Shown here: positions 1 through 9,738 of the stretch, piece by piece
Layout: each line of letters begins with the position of its first letter
Numbering within the stretch: the stretch's first letter is position 1
From: an uncultured Bacteroides sp.
GTDB taxonomy: Bacteria; Bacteroidota; Bacteroidia; Bacteroidales; Bacteroidaceae
Direction of reading: 5' to 3'
Length of the DNA stretch: 64,000 nucleotides
Assembly (NCBI GenBank): GCA_949285025.1
Contig: CASDXG010000099.1
Span: 1-64,000 of the forward strand
The notes under the pieces: model-generated
What the model saw: only the letters and a program-made list of their open reading frames with translations
The model's database searches: none
Told to the model about the DNA's origin: nothing
Made by a program: the position numbers and the translations under genes

Positions 1-44
1 GGAATCTTGTAACTGATATAAATTGTAACATATGGGTTCAACAA

Positions 45-93
45 AACAATAGCGGCTGATACTATTAGGTTCATAGTGACAGTCGCTATTGTT
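45..93. terminator. Interrupted inverted repeat, possible bidirectional terminator
   Basis: Positions 45-58 and 80-93 form a 14-bp stem with one G-T pair. A second 5-bp stem (61-65 with 73-77) sits inside it. T-rich sequence follows on the minus strand (TTTTGTTG) and, more weakly, on the plus strand. It lies about 70 bp past the stop of the minus-strand ATP-grasp gene, so it could end that transcript or one entering from the left edge. The U-tracts are imperfect, so a terminator role is inferred. Confidence 0.45.
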
Positions 94-165
94 GTATATA
101 AAGGTTTAATACCTGTAGTTGGCCGAATACTTACAGAAAAACGCTCTCACCCCTCTGTAAAAACT

Positions 166-1380
166 TCACTGCGTTTTATGTAAAATATCACAGAGCAAAT
201 TCTCATTCATCCTGCCTCCTGTCAGGACAAAAGCCTGATAGCGGGTATTTTCACATACAGGCGTTAAAGACAAATACCCGTTTTTTATAAACCGGCCATC
301 CAACTGTAAAGGGAATAAGCGCTTCATTTCAGAATGAAACTTAAGCGCATCGCCATCAGCATTATAGTATTCTATAGAAAACTGCCCCTGCGAACCGGGA
401 TACAGATAACGCTCTGTCAGAACATGAGCCACTACCCCCATATTCATTCTCAAATTAATTTCCACACAAGGATGCAATAAAAAAGTATTTTCCTCTTCAC
501 ATACCATCATATCCACCCCAAAATATCCGCAATAATTACCGGCAAACAATGCAGGCAACAACATCATTAAACGCTCCCTGACTGCATGTAATTTATCGAT
601 TGAGATATAATGAGACAGTATTTGCTCGATCTGCCGGTCAGAAGCAAGCAGATTCCCTTTGTAACTGCCTCGGGTATCTGTCTCAAACAAAGAATAACCT
701 ATAAATTTCACCGAATTCTTCTCATCACAGAAAAATTCCATTGCAAAATCTAACTGCCGGCGATAATACGGTTCCGCAATGACAGCTTTCTGCGTACGTA
801 ATATCCGGGAGACCCAGCCTTCAGCCGAGCGATTCCAATGCATGCTGTCGATCATCAACAATCCGCGTCCGCTTCCCGACCAGGGTGCTTTTAAAACAAC
901 TTTATCCCAAACGGAGAAATATTTCTTCACTTCCTCCAAAGTCGTGCAAACATACGATTCTCCACAAACAAAATCAAAATCAGATAACATTTTAAGCACA
1001 TCCCTGCAACATTGACGTCCCGATAAAATCTGTATCCTTTTCATTGCTTCATCCGATAAAAGAACATTCTCGTTCACTCCGGCCTCACGCAAGCGGTGCA
1101 ACAGTGCAGGATTCCATCCCCAAACTTCATACGGATACGACAGAAATTTTGTAGTCCATTCCACTCTTGACAACCACTCATCCGGTAAATCTTCACAAGA
1201 TAGCGCCTCTACGCGCGATAAAGAATCGACTTTTATCACAGCCTCTTCATCGGCATACCATGCCGGAAGCACCGACAAATCGTCAGCCATGCGGATAATT
1301 TCTGCCGGTGCTTTATAGAAACATGAAAAATTCGCCAGCGCCATATCGTGTTCGGGATTGAAAAAATAGATTTTTTTCAT
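166..1380 (-). CDS. ATP-grasp-like protein of unknown substrate
   Basis: A protein of about 404 residues that I do not recognise as a named enzyme. Its landmarks fit an ATP-grasp fold. A glycine-rich loop after a lysine (KAPWSGSGRGL) lies near residue 165, followed by an IAEP segment. Near the C-terminus a GVDMMV segment leads to EINLRMN, which resembles the acidic/Asn metal-binding motif of ATP-grasp ligases. There is no signal peptide, so it is probably cytosolic. An upstream extension is open to 1452, but I chose the ATG at 1380 because a -7/-33 promoter lies at 1409-1439 and the protein then begins MKKIYFFNPEHDMA. It diverges from the AAA ATPase gene. The fold is inferred from motifs and the substrate is unknown. 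Confidence 0.7.
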   Translation of the reverse strand: MKKIYFFNPEHDMALANFSCFYKAPAEIIRMADDLSVLPAWYADEEAVIKVDSLSRVEALSCEDLPDEWLSRVEWTTKFLSYPYEVWGWNPALLHRLREAGVNENVLLSDEAMKRIQILSGRQCCRDVLKMLSDFDFVCGESYVCTTLEEVKKYFSVWDKVVLKAPWSGSGRGLLMIDSMHWNRSAEGWVSRILRTQKAVIAEPYYRRQLDFAMEFFCDEKNSVKFIGYSLFETDTRGSYKGNLLASDRQIEQILSHYISIDKLHAVRERLMMLLPALFAGNYCGYFGVDMMVCEEENTFLLHPCVEINLRMNMGVVAHVLTERYLYPGSQGQFSIEYYNADGDALKFHSEMKRLFPLQLDGRFIKNGYLSLTPVCENTRYQAFVLTGGRMNENLLCDILHKTQ

Positions 1381-1408
1381 CTTCTCCACTAAATAATATT
1401 TTGAAAAA

Positions 1409-1439
1409 CAAAGGTATATTAAAAAGAATATTTTGCCAA
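1409..1439 (-). promoter_or_regulatory. Bacteroidota-type promoter for the ATP-grasp-like gene
   Basis: On the minus strand TTGG, 19 nt, then TACCTTTG matches the -33 TTTG and -7 TAnnTTTG consensus with one mismatch at -33. It ends 28 nt before the ATG at 1380 and sits back to back with the AAA ATPase promoter. Confidence 0.6.
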
Positions 1440-1445
1440 CTCCGG

Positions 1446-1476
1446 TTTGCAATATAGTGAAGTATTTGTATATTTG
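1446..1476 (+). promoter_or_regulatory. Bacteroidota-type promoter for the AAA ATPase gene
   Basis: TTTG (1446-1449), 19 nt, TATATTTG (1469-1476) is a perfect match to the -33/-7 consensus. The ATG at 1497 follows 20 nt later, leaving a 5' leader of only about 10-15 nt. Confidence 0.7.
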
Positions 1477-1496
1477 CAGCAGAGAATCATAAGTTC

Positions 1497-2675
1497 ATGG
1501 AAACATTTTACAAGACACATAATTACCTTGTTGAGCATACCAACGCTCCTGTCCGCCGTGATTTAATGGATCAAATCGACTGGAACCACCGTCTGATAGG
1601 AATAAAAGGGACACGAGGCGTAGGGAAGACAACATTTCTATTGCAATACGCAAAAGAGAAGTTCGGTTTAGATCGCTCGTGTCTGTATGTAAACATGAAC
1701 AACTTCTACTTCTCACAAATCAGTCTTGTAGATTTCGCAGGAGAATTCGTCAAACGAGGGGGCAAAGTATTATTGATAGATCAAGTATTCAAACTTCCGG
1801 ATTGGAGCCATGATCTTCGCACATGCCACGAGCGATACCCCCAATTAAAAATCGTTTTTACAGGCTCATCTGTCATGAGATTGAAAGAAGAAAACCCCGA
1901 ACTTAATGGCATCGTACAGTCTTATAATCTGCGGGGATTCTCGTTCCGGGAATTTCTGAACCTGCAAACGGGCAGCCATTTTTCCTCTTACACCCTGCAT
2001 GACATCCTGACAAACCATGAACACATATGCAAGACCATTCTACCACATCTCAATCCGCTCAACTATTTTCAAGACTATATTCACCATGGGTTCTATCCAT
2101 TCTTTCTCGAAAAACGGAACTTTTCGGAAAATCTGTTGAAAACCATGAACATGATGATAGAAGTAGACATACTTCTAATCAAGCAAATTGAACTGAAATA
2201 TCTATCCAAAATAAAAAAATTATTATATTTATTGGCAGTAGACGGGCCTGTGGCACCAAACATCAGTCAGCTGGCAAACGACATCCAAACATCGCGTGCC
2301 ACTGTAATGAATTATATCAAATATCTGGCTGATGCCCGTCTTATCAATATGGTTTACCCAGCAGGCGAGAAATTTCCCAAAAAGCCGTCTAAGATTATGA
2401 TGCACAATACAAACCTAATGTATAGCATCTATCCTGTAAAAGTCGAAGAGCAAGATGTCCTTGAAACGTTTTTTGTCAACACGCTTTGGAAAGATCATAA
2501 AATAAATAAAGGAGATAAAGGTACCTCTTTCATGGTTGATAACAACATTCCTTTCCGCATTTGCGATGAAAAGAATAAATTTAAGAACAATCCTAACGTC
2601 TGTTATGCCATACATAAAACTGAGATTGGACACGGAAATCAAATCCCTTTATGGCTATTTGGCTTTTTATACTAA
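1497..2675 (+). CDS. AAA family ATPase (AAA_14/DUF4143-like) with Walker B E-to-Q change
   Basis: A protein of 392 residues resembling the standalone AAA_14 ATPases common in Bacteroidota, whose role is poorly known. Walker A is G38-T46 (GTRGVGKTT). The Walker B region near residues 90-96 reads LLIDQV, so the usual catalytic Glu of the DE pair is Gln. The sensor-like strand IVFTGSS is present. A winged-helix-like segment (QLANDIQTSRATVMNYIKYL) lies in the middle, and a C-terminal domain ends IPLWLFGFLY as in full-length relatives, so the gene is not truncated. If the family mechanism holds, the protein may bind ATP but hydrolyse it poorly. It is a single gene, 51 bp upstream of nifJ. Confidence 0.8.
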   Translation: METFYKTHNYLVEHTNAPVRRDLMDQIDWNHRLIGIKGTRGVGKTTFLLQYAKEKFGLDRSCLYVNMNNFYFSQISLVDFAGEFVKRGGKVLLIDQVFKLPDWSHDLRTCHERYPQLKIVFTGSSVMRLKEENPELNGIVQSYNLRGFSFREFLNLQTGSHFSSYTLHDILTNHEHICKTILPHLNPLNYFQDYIHHGFYPFFLEKRNFSENLLKTMNMMIEVDILLIKQIELKYLSKIKKLLYLLAVDGPVAPNISQLANDIQTSRATVMNYIKYLADARLINMVYPAGEKFPKKPSKIMMHNTNLMYSIYPVKVEEQDVLETFFVNTLWKDHKINKGDKGTSFMVDNNIPFRICDEKNKFKNNPNVCYAIHKTEIGHGNQIPLWLFGFLY

Positions 2676-2726
2676 TAAATACAATGATATATCAGTACAA
2701 TAACTTAATTATATAATAGTAATAAT

Positions 2727-5700
2727 ATGACTAAACAGAAAAAATTTATCACTTGCGACGGTAATGAAGCTGCAGCTCATATCTCGTATATGTTTACAGA
2801 AGTTGCCGCCATCTATCCGATCACCCCATCATCTACAATGGCTGAACATGTAGACGAATGGGCCGCTGCCGGCCGTAAAAACATCTTCGGCGAAACGGTT
2901 TTAGTGCAAGAAATGCAATCTGAAGGCGGAGCAGCCGGTGCAGTTCACGGCTCATTGCAAGCAGGTGCACTCACTACTACTTACACAGCATCTCAAGGAT
3001 TGCTGCTAATGATACCGAACATGTATAAAATCGCCGGAGAGCTTTTACCGTGTGTATTCCATGTTTCTGCACGTACACTGGCATCTCATGCATTATGTAT
3101 CTTCGGAGACCACCAAGACGTAATGTCTACGCGCCAGACAGGTTTTGCCATGTTGTGCGAAGGTTCAGTACAAGAAGTTATGGATTTAGCCGGTGTTGCA
3201 CACCTTTCTACAATCAAATCAAGAGTTCCGTTTGTTAACTTTTTCGATGGTTTCCGCACATCACACGAAATTCAGAAAATCGAGAAATTAGACAACGAAG
3301 ACCTTGCGCCGCTCATCGACCAAAAAGCACTCGCAGAATTCCGCAGCCGTGCATTATCACCCAATAAACCGGTAGCACGCGGTATGGCTGAAAATCCGGA
3401 TCATTTCTTCCAACACAGAGAATCATGCAATTCTTTCTATGATGCAGTGCCCGCTATCGTAGAAGAATATATGAATGAAATCAATAAAATAACGGGACGT
3501 AATTACGGATTGTTCAACTATTATGGTGCAGAAGACGCAGAACGTGTCATCATCGCCATGGGTTCTGTAACCGAAGCCACCCGTGAAGCCATCGACTATC
3601 TCGTAGCTAAAGGCGAAAAAGTTGGTCTGGTTGCAGTTCATCTGTATCGTCCGTTCTCTGCAAAACACTTCCTTGCTGCTGTACCGAAAACGGCTAAACG
3701 CATTGCAGTCCTTGACCGTACCAAAGAACCGGGAACCATTGGCGAGCCACTTTACATGGACGTAAAAGAATGTTTCTACGGAAAAGAGAATGCTCCTCTC
3801 ATCGTAGGCGGACGCTATGGACTTGGCTCAAAAGATACTACTCCGGCTCAAATTCTGTCGGTTTACGAAAATCTTGCATTACCAACACCGAAAGATCACT
3901 TTACAATCGGTATCGTAGACGATGTAACATTCACCTCTCTGCCACAAAAAGAGGAAATCGCCTTGGGCGGTGAAGGCATGTTTGAAGCAAAATTCTACGG
4001 TTTAGGTGCAGACGGAACAGTCGGAGCAAATAAGAACTCCGTAAAAATCATCGGTGACAATACAGACAAATACTGTCAGGCATATTTCTCTTACGACTCC
4101 AAGAAGTCGGGAGGTTTCACATGCTCCCACCTGCGTTTCGGAGATCATCCCATTCGGTCAACTTATCTGGTGACAACTCCTAACTTCGTTGCCTGCCACG
4201 TTCAGGCATATCTGCACATGTATGATGTAACACGCGGGCTTCGTAAAAATGGAACATTCCTTTTAAATACGATTTGGGAAGGCGAAGAATTGGCAAAGAA
4301 CCTGCCGAACAAAGTAAAAAAATACTTTGCTGACAACAATATTACGGTATATTATATCAATGCCACGAAGATCGCGCAAGAAATCGGCTTGGGAAATAGA
4401 ACAAATACCATCTTGCAATCTGCATTCTTCCGCATCACCGGCGTCATTCCTGTAGACTTGGCTGTAGAACAGATGAAGAAATTCATCGTAAAATCGTATG
4501 GAAAAAAAGGAGAAGACGTTGTCAACAAGAACTATGCAGCTGTAGATCGCGGTGGAGAATACAAGCAATTAACAGTAGATCCGGCATGGTCTAACCTGAG
4601 TATCGAGGCAGCCGAAAAGAACAACGACCCTGCATTTATTAATGAAGTCGTTCGTCCGATCAATGCACAAGACGGAGATTTGTTGCCTGTCTCAGCATTC
4701 AAAGGTATCGAAGACGGTACTTGGTACCAAGGAACGGCAAAATATGAAAAACGTGGTGTGGCAGCTTTTGTTCCGGAATGGAATCCAGAGAACTGTATAC
4801 AGTGTAATAAGTGCGCATATGTATGTCCTCATGCAGCCATCCGTCCGTTCATTCTTGATGCAGAAGAGCAAAAAAATGCAAACTTCACGATGCTGAAGGC
4901 TGTCGGAAAACAATTCGACGGTATGACGTTCCGCATGCAAGTTGATGTTCTTGACTGCTTGGGTTGCGGTAACTGCGTCGATGTTTGTCCCGGAAATCCG
5001 AAGAAGGGTGGAAAAGCTTTGACCATGACCCATTTAGAAAGTCAGTTAGGCGAAGCGGCCAACTGGACATACTGCATAGAGAATGTCAAGAGCAAACAAA
5101 ACCTTGTTGACATCAAAGCAAATGTTAAGAACTCACAATTTGCGACACCGCTCTTTGAATTCTCTGGCGCATGTTCCGGATGTGGCGAAACTCCATACGT
5201 GAAATTAATTTCACAGCTATTCGGAGACCGTGAAATGGTATCCAATGCAACCGGATGTTCTTCTATTTATTCAGGCTCAGTTCCCTCCACTCCTTATACA
5301 ACAAACGAGCAAGGACAAGGACCGGCATGGGCAAATTCATTATTCGAAGACTTCTGCGAATACGGTATGGGTATGGAACTTGCGAACAAGAAATTACGCA
5401 ACCGTCTGGAAGATGCCATGAAGGCTGCAATCGCCAATGAAAATACTCCGGAAGAATATAAAGCAGCATTCCAAGAATGGATTGACGGACGCAACGATGC
5501 AGACAAGAGCAAAGCTGCAGCAGAAAAGATTATTCCGATGGTAGAAGCTGCTAAAGATAAATGCGAATACTGCGCTACCATCAACGAATTTAAAGATTAT
5601 CTGATCAAACGCTCACAATGGATTATCGGTGGCGACGGCGCATCTTACGATATAGGTTACGGCGGCCTCGACCACGTAATCGCATCTGGTGAAGATGTCA

Positions 5701-6278
5701 ATATCCTGGTTCTTGATACCGAAGTATATTCTAATACGGGAGGACAGTCTTCAAAAGCAACGCCGCTCGGCGCAATTGCAAAATTCGCCGCATCGGGCAA
5801 ACGGGTTCGTAAGAAAGACTTGGGACTGATTGCTACGACATACGGATATGTTTACGTGGCACAAATTGCAATGGGTGCCGACCAAGCACAAACATTGAAA
5901 GCTTTGCGTGAAGCAGAAGCTTATCACGGACCGTCATTAGTTATCGCTTATGCCCCATGTATCAACCATGGTCTTAAAGCCGGTATGGGAAAATCACAGG
6001 CAGAAGAAGCTAAAGCTGTTGAATGTGGTTACTGGCATCTGTGGCGCTTTAATCCGACCTTGGAAGAAGAAGGAAAGAATCCGTTCTCTCTCGACTCAAA
6101 AGAACCGAACTGGGATAATTTCCAAGATTATCTAAAAGGCGAAGTCCGTTTTGCTTCTGTAATGAAACAATATCCAACAGAAGCCGCCGACTTGTTCGCT
6201 GCATGCGAGGATATGGCAAAGAAACGCTATGCTTCATATAAACGCATGGCTGCAATGGACTGGAGCAACGAAGAATAA
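2727..6278 (+). CDS. nifJ: Pyruvate:ferredoxin (flavodoxin) oxidoreductase
   Basis: A homodimeric-type PFOR of 1183 residues, the usual length for the single-chain enzyme. It oxidises pyruvate with CoA to acetyl-CoA and CO2, reducing ferredoxin or flavodoxin in the cytosol. The N-terminal TPP-type domain starts with the conserved YPITPSS stretch. Two 4Fe-4S clusters are visible as CxxCxxCxxxCP (about residues 690-702) and CLGCGNCVDVCP (about 744-755). A further Cys pair lies in CSGCGE. The TPP-binding motif starts with GDG near residue 968 and continues to the NTGGQ segment. It is monocistronic, with a strong terminator 24 bp downstream. I see no clear TAnnTTTG element just upstream. Confidence 0.97.
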   Translation: MTKQKKFITCDGNEAAAHISYMFTEVAAIYPITPSSTMAEHVDEWAAAGRKNIFGETVLVQEMQSEGGAAGAVHGSLQAGALTTTYTASQGLLLMIPNMYKIAGELLPCVFHVSARTLASHALCIFGDHQDVMSTRQTGFAMLCEGSVQEVMDLAGVAHLSTIKSRVPFVNFFDGFRTSHEIQKIEKLDNEDLAPLIDQKALAEFRSRALSPNKPVARGMAENPDHFFQHRESCNSFYDAVPAIVEEYMNEINKITGRNYGLFNYYGAEDAERVIIAMGSVTEATREAIDYLVAKGEKVGLVAVHLYRPFSAKHFLAAVPKTAKRIAVLDRTKEPGTIGEPLYMDVKECFYGKENAPLIVGGRYGLGSKDTTPAQILSVYENLALPTPKDHFTIGIVDDVTFTSLPQKEEIALGGEGMFEAKFYGLGADGTVGANKNSVKIIGDNTDKYCQAYFSYDSKKSGGFTCSHLRFGDHPIRSTYLVTTPNFVACHVQAYLHMYDVTRGLRKNGTFLLNTIWEGEELAKNLPNKVKKYFADNNITVYYINATKIAQEIGLGNRTNTILQSAFFRITGVIPVDLAVEQMKKFIVKSYGKKGEDVVNKNYAAVDRGGEYKQLTVDPAWSNLSIEAAEKNNDPAFINEVVRPINAQDGDLLPVSAFKGIEDGTWYQGTAKYEKRGVAAFVPEWNPENCIQCNKCAYVCPHAAIRPFILDAEEQKNANFTMLKAVGKQFDGMTFRMQVDVLDCLGCGNCVDVCPGNPKKGGKALTMTHLESQLGEAANWTYCIENVKSKQNLVDIKANVKNSQFATPLFEFSGACSGCGETPYVKLISQLFGDREMVSNATGCSSIYSGSVPSTPYTTNEQGQGPAWANSLFEDFCEYGMGMELANKKLRNRLEDAMKAAIANENTPEEYKAAFQEWIDGRNDADKSKAAAEKIIPMVEAAKDKCEYCATINEFKDYLIKRSQWIIGGDGASYDIGYGGLDHVIASGEDVNILVLDTEVYSNTGGQSSKATPLGAIAKFAASGKRVRKKDLGLIATTYGYVYVAQIAMGADQAQTLKALREAEAYHGPSLVIAYAPCINHGLKAGMGKSQAEEAKAVECGYWHLWRFNPTLEEEGKNPFSLDSKEPNWDNFQDYLKGEVRFASVMKQYPTEAADLFAACEDMAKKRYASYKRMAAMDWSNEE

Positions 6279-6301
6279 TTCTTTCAAGAAAAATCCATAA
6301 T

Positions 6302-6342
6302 AAAAAACATCCGCTTCTGAAAGACGAAACGGATGTTTTTTT
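6302..6342 (+). terminator. Intrinsic terminator of nifJ
   Basis: AACATCCG and CGGATGTT form a GC-containing stem flanked by an A-run on the left and seven T on the right. It lies 24 bp after the nifJ stop codon. Confidence 0.85.
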
Positions 6343-6383
6343 ATTACAATAAAAACGTCCGGTTGTTTTTTCGAAAAAAACAC

Positions 6384-6391
6384 TATATTTG
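6384..6391 (+). promoter_or_regulatory. -7 element upstream of the acyltransferase pseudogene
   Basis: TATATTTG matches the -7 consensus. A TTGT near 6363 is a weak -33 candidate. The predicted leader is about 80 nt. Confidence 0.45.
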
Positions 6392-6474
6392 TGAAAAATA
6401 AAACGACATCTTTTAATAAAGAATGTAATCTTTTTCTATAAAACATAGCTTCTATTAATTTTTTCATATCAAGA

Positions 6475-7186
6475 ATGACAAAATCGTATACATATCTACC
6501 ATCAAAACCCCGTTATGAAATATTAGACGGTCTGCGCGGAGTAGCAGCAATTCTCGTTCTTATTTATCATTTACTCGAACCGTATGCGGCAAGTCCTGCA
6601 AAGCAGACATTCCTAAATCACGGATACCTTGCTGTAGATTTTTTCTTCCTCCTGTCAGGCTTCGTCATCGGATACGCCTACGACAACAGGTGGGATAAAA
6701 TGTCTCTCAAAGATTTTTTCAAACGCCGGATTATTCCTTTCACGCATCAATTTCCGTATCACGTTAAGAGGCGGTTTCTGGTGGTGTTCTTTGGGACTTT
6801 TAGTCCTGTTGTTCATGCCGCGTATCGGCGGAGAAAGTCACATGTGGATGAACGGAATTTATGAAGCGACTTGCATCATACTGCTCTTCCCTATCGTTGT
6901 TTCCATAGGAGCCGGCAGTCAGATTACAGATAAACGTTCAACAGCCGTATGTAATTTCTTGGGGAATCTGTCATATCCTCTTTACATTACGCATTATTCT
7001 TTTATTTATTTATATTGGGCGTGGATATCTGAGCATAAAGATGCACCGGCAAGTCAGCACGTATTCTTAGGTGTTTCCATATTCTTTCTGGCAATCGGAA
7101 TCGGATATGCAGCCATGAAACTTTATGACATTCCTATAAGAGAATGGTTAACCCAAAGGTTTCTGAAAAGAAATAAAGCAAAATAA
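6475..7186 (+). pseudogene. Acyltransferase 3 family gene with an internal out-of-frame deletion
   Basis: The first 83 codons encode the N-terminus of a multi-TM acyltransferase 3 protein (LDGLRGVAAILVLIYH, then FFFLLSGFVIGYAYD and DFFKRR). The frame then changes. The other frame, read from about 6725, carries a C-terminal part (AGLFLSRINF, then MPRIGGESHMWMNG and LSYPLYITHYSFIYLYW) that runs to 7186. Only about 237 codons exist across both parts, while relatives have roughly 370, so about 130-140 codons covering the central membrane segments are missing. The junction is GCCGGATTATTC at 6725-6736, which fits KRRII in the first frame and AGLF in the second. The protein cannot be made intact. 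GH51 starts 44 bp downstream. I judged the family length from memory. Confidence 0.85.
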
Positions 7187-7230
7187 GAAAAGACGTAAAT
7201 ATATCTCATAGACATCAACTTTTTTACAAC

Positions 7231-9680
7231 ATGAAAAACAATCTACTTCCCGGTATCATTGGAATATTCGGATTCCTTTCTTTCAATGCAATCCCTCCAT
7301 GCCACGCACAAGATGTATCAATCTTGGTAAAACCGGATAAAATTGAACAGACAATCACCCCCTTTTTGTATGGAGCCTGCATCGAAGATGTTAATCACGA
7401 AATCTACGGAGGTTTATACGATCAAAAGGTATTCGGCGAAAGCTTTGAGGAACCTGTTCCCTCTCCAAATATCGATGGTTTTTCAACATATGAAGGCACA
7501 TGGAACGTACAAGGCGATGAATTGACAGTAAAACCGCATCCGGGTGCAAAGCTTGTCTATAACCCGATGAACATCAGAAAAGGATATGCAGAAACATCTA
7601 TCCGCTTTGATGGCAGAGGTGACAACGCCGGTTTTATCATCCATCTGTCGCAACCCGGAAAAGGAGCTGATAATTTTTACGGATACGAGATAAGCTTATC
7701 GGCCGACGGACAGAAAATCGTGATCGGAAGTCACCAGAATAATTTCAAATCAATGGCCGAAATCCCGGTAAAATGTCTTCCCCAAAACTGGAACAGATTG
7801 AAAGTATCAATGCATGAAAACGATACGATAGAAGTATTCTTAAATAACAAAAGTGTTTACAAATTCCATAACATCAACAATCAGCTTCAAGAAGGAAACA
7901 TTGCACTCCGCACGTGGAATTCAAATGTCCGCTTCCGTGACATCAAACTGTACGATGGGGTTGTAGAAAAGACGATATCCCTACGGAGCACTCCGAGTAT
8001 ATCAGTCAGTGCTGCATGGGATGCTATCCGGACAGGAAGCGTAAGAACGAGATTTGGACTGGATATGCAGCAGGCTTTCAACGGGAAAAATTCACAGACC
8101 ATTGAGTTACTTTCCGGCACAGGAACCGTAGGAATAGCCAATTCCGGCCTGAACCGGTGGGGCATATCCGTCAAAAAAAAAATCAAATGTATCAAGGACG
8201 TCTTTACCTGAAAGGCACAAATTTAGAGGGAAAAGTCATTGTCGCTTTACAAAACCAAAACGGAACGATAGAATATGCACGACAAGAAATAGAACATATC
8301 AACAATACATGGAAACGTTATTGGCTCAAGCTAATAAGCAATACAACCGATCCTCATGCACGATTAGCCATCTACATTGACCGTCCGGGTAAGCTTTGGA
8401 TTGACCAAGTAACCCTAATGAACTCGAAAGAGAACCAATTTAAAGGATTACCTTACCGAAAAGATATTGCAGAAGCAATGGTCAACGAAGGATTGACATT
8501 CTTACGTTATGGCGGGACAATGATAAATGCTCCTGAATACCGCTTCAAGAAAATGATTGGAAATCCCGACAATCGCCCCCCGTACAAAGGACATTGGTAC
8601 ACCTATTCCACGAATGCCTTCGGCATCGAAGACTTTCTTAAATTCTGTGAAGCAGCAGGTTTTACACCCGCCTTCGCCATCAACATAGAAGAAGATCCTC
8701 AAGACATCGCCGATATGGTAGAATACCTAAATGGCTCTGTTTCCACAAAGTGGGGGAAAAAACGGGCGCAAAACGGACATCCTGCCCCCTATCAGGTAAA
8801 ATACATCGGCATAGGCAATGAAGAAGTACTCTTTAACGGAGACAATGCCCAAGAATATGACCACTATATAAACCGCTTTTTGCTCCTATACGATGCAATC
8901 AAACACAAAGACCCTTCCATAAAACTTATCAGCACTGCCTGGTGGCGTCCTGAATCTCCTAATATGGAGCGGGTATTCAAAGCGCTTGACGGAAAAGCAG
9001 ACTACTGGGATTTCCATCCTTGGGCGGATGATTTAGATACAGGAAAGAAAGTGGAAGCCGAACTGAAACGAATGAAAGAACTCTTCCTAAAGTGGAATCC
9101 TAACACAAAAATCAAATGTGCAATCTTCGAAGAAAACGGTAATACACATAATATGCAACGGGCTTTAGGCCATGTCACCCTCCAGAATGCGGTAAGACGT
9201 ATGGGTAATTTCGTCCTGACATCGTGTGCGGCAAATGCACTCCAGCCCTACAAACAGAATGACAACGGATGGGACCAAGGACAAATATTCTTTACCCAAA
9301 ACCAAGTTTGGGGGATGCCGCCTTATTATGCTCAGCAAATGGCATCCCGCTATCACCAACCTTTCTTAATAGAAAGCAGAATCTCCGGTCAGAAAAACGA
9401 ACTTGATGTAACAGCAACACGCAGCAAAGACGGAAAAACTATCGTATTACACATTGCAAATACCGACAGTACAGCCGTCTCTACCTGTATTGATCTTGAC
9501 AATTTCAGCCCCATATCAGAGTCACTCTCTATCACCCTTTCCGGGAAACTACAAGATATCAATACTCCCAATGAGCCTCAACGAATCTTCCCCGTAGAAC
9601 AAATTCTGCAAGAAAGCGACCGGAAATTCTACATGATACAACCATATTCATACACAATTCTTGTATTCAAAAAAGAATAA
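7231..9680 (+). pseudogene. GH51 alpha-L-arabinofuranosidase, split by a frameshift in an A10 run
   Basis: Two overlapping frames make one secreted GH51-like enzyme of about 816 residues. The first part (7231-8211) has a signal peptide ending near CHAQ, the GH51 start (FLYGACIEDVNHEIYGGLYDQ) and an inserted beta-sandwich-like carbohydrate-binding region. The second part, open from 8157 to 9680, carries the TIM barrel. It has a likely acid/base Glu in YIGIGNEE and a candidate nucleophile in CAIFEENGN. The frames meet at ten A residues (8173-8182). Eleven or eight A would restore LNRWGISVKK followed by NQMYQGRLYLKG. The gene may be truly broken, variable by slippage, or a homopolymer error. The role would be release of arabinose from plant arabinan or arabinogalactan. 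Confidence 0.85.
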
Positions 9681-9738
9681 GTCATCCATATTCTTCAGAC
9701 ATAACAGATAAAAAACAGTAATAACAATTATTTATCAT

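Noticed and set aside
3..59. An open frame of 18 codons running in from the left edge and ending inside the 45-93 hairpin
   Set aside because: Too short to identify as the end of a gene, with no recognisable motif. A frame of this length is expected by chance.
131..160. Inverted repeat TTACAGA/TCTGTAA just past the stop of the ATP-grasp-like gene
   Set aside because: A 7-bp AT-rich stem without a T-tract. The hairpin at 45-93 is the better terminator candidate.
779..1015. Plus-strand frame of 78 codons inside the ATP-grasp-like gene
   Set aside because: Antisense shadow of a well-supported gene, with no promoter and a composition unlike neighbouring proteins.
4692..5033. Minus-strand frame of 113 codons inside nifJ
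   Set aside because: Antisense to the conserved iron-sulphur region of PFOR, so a shadow of its codon pattern.
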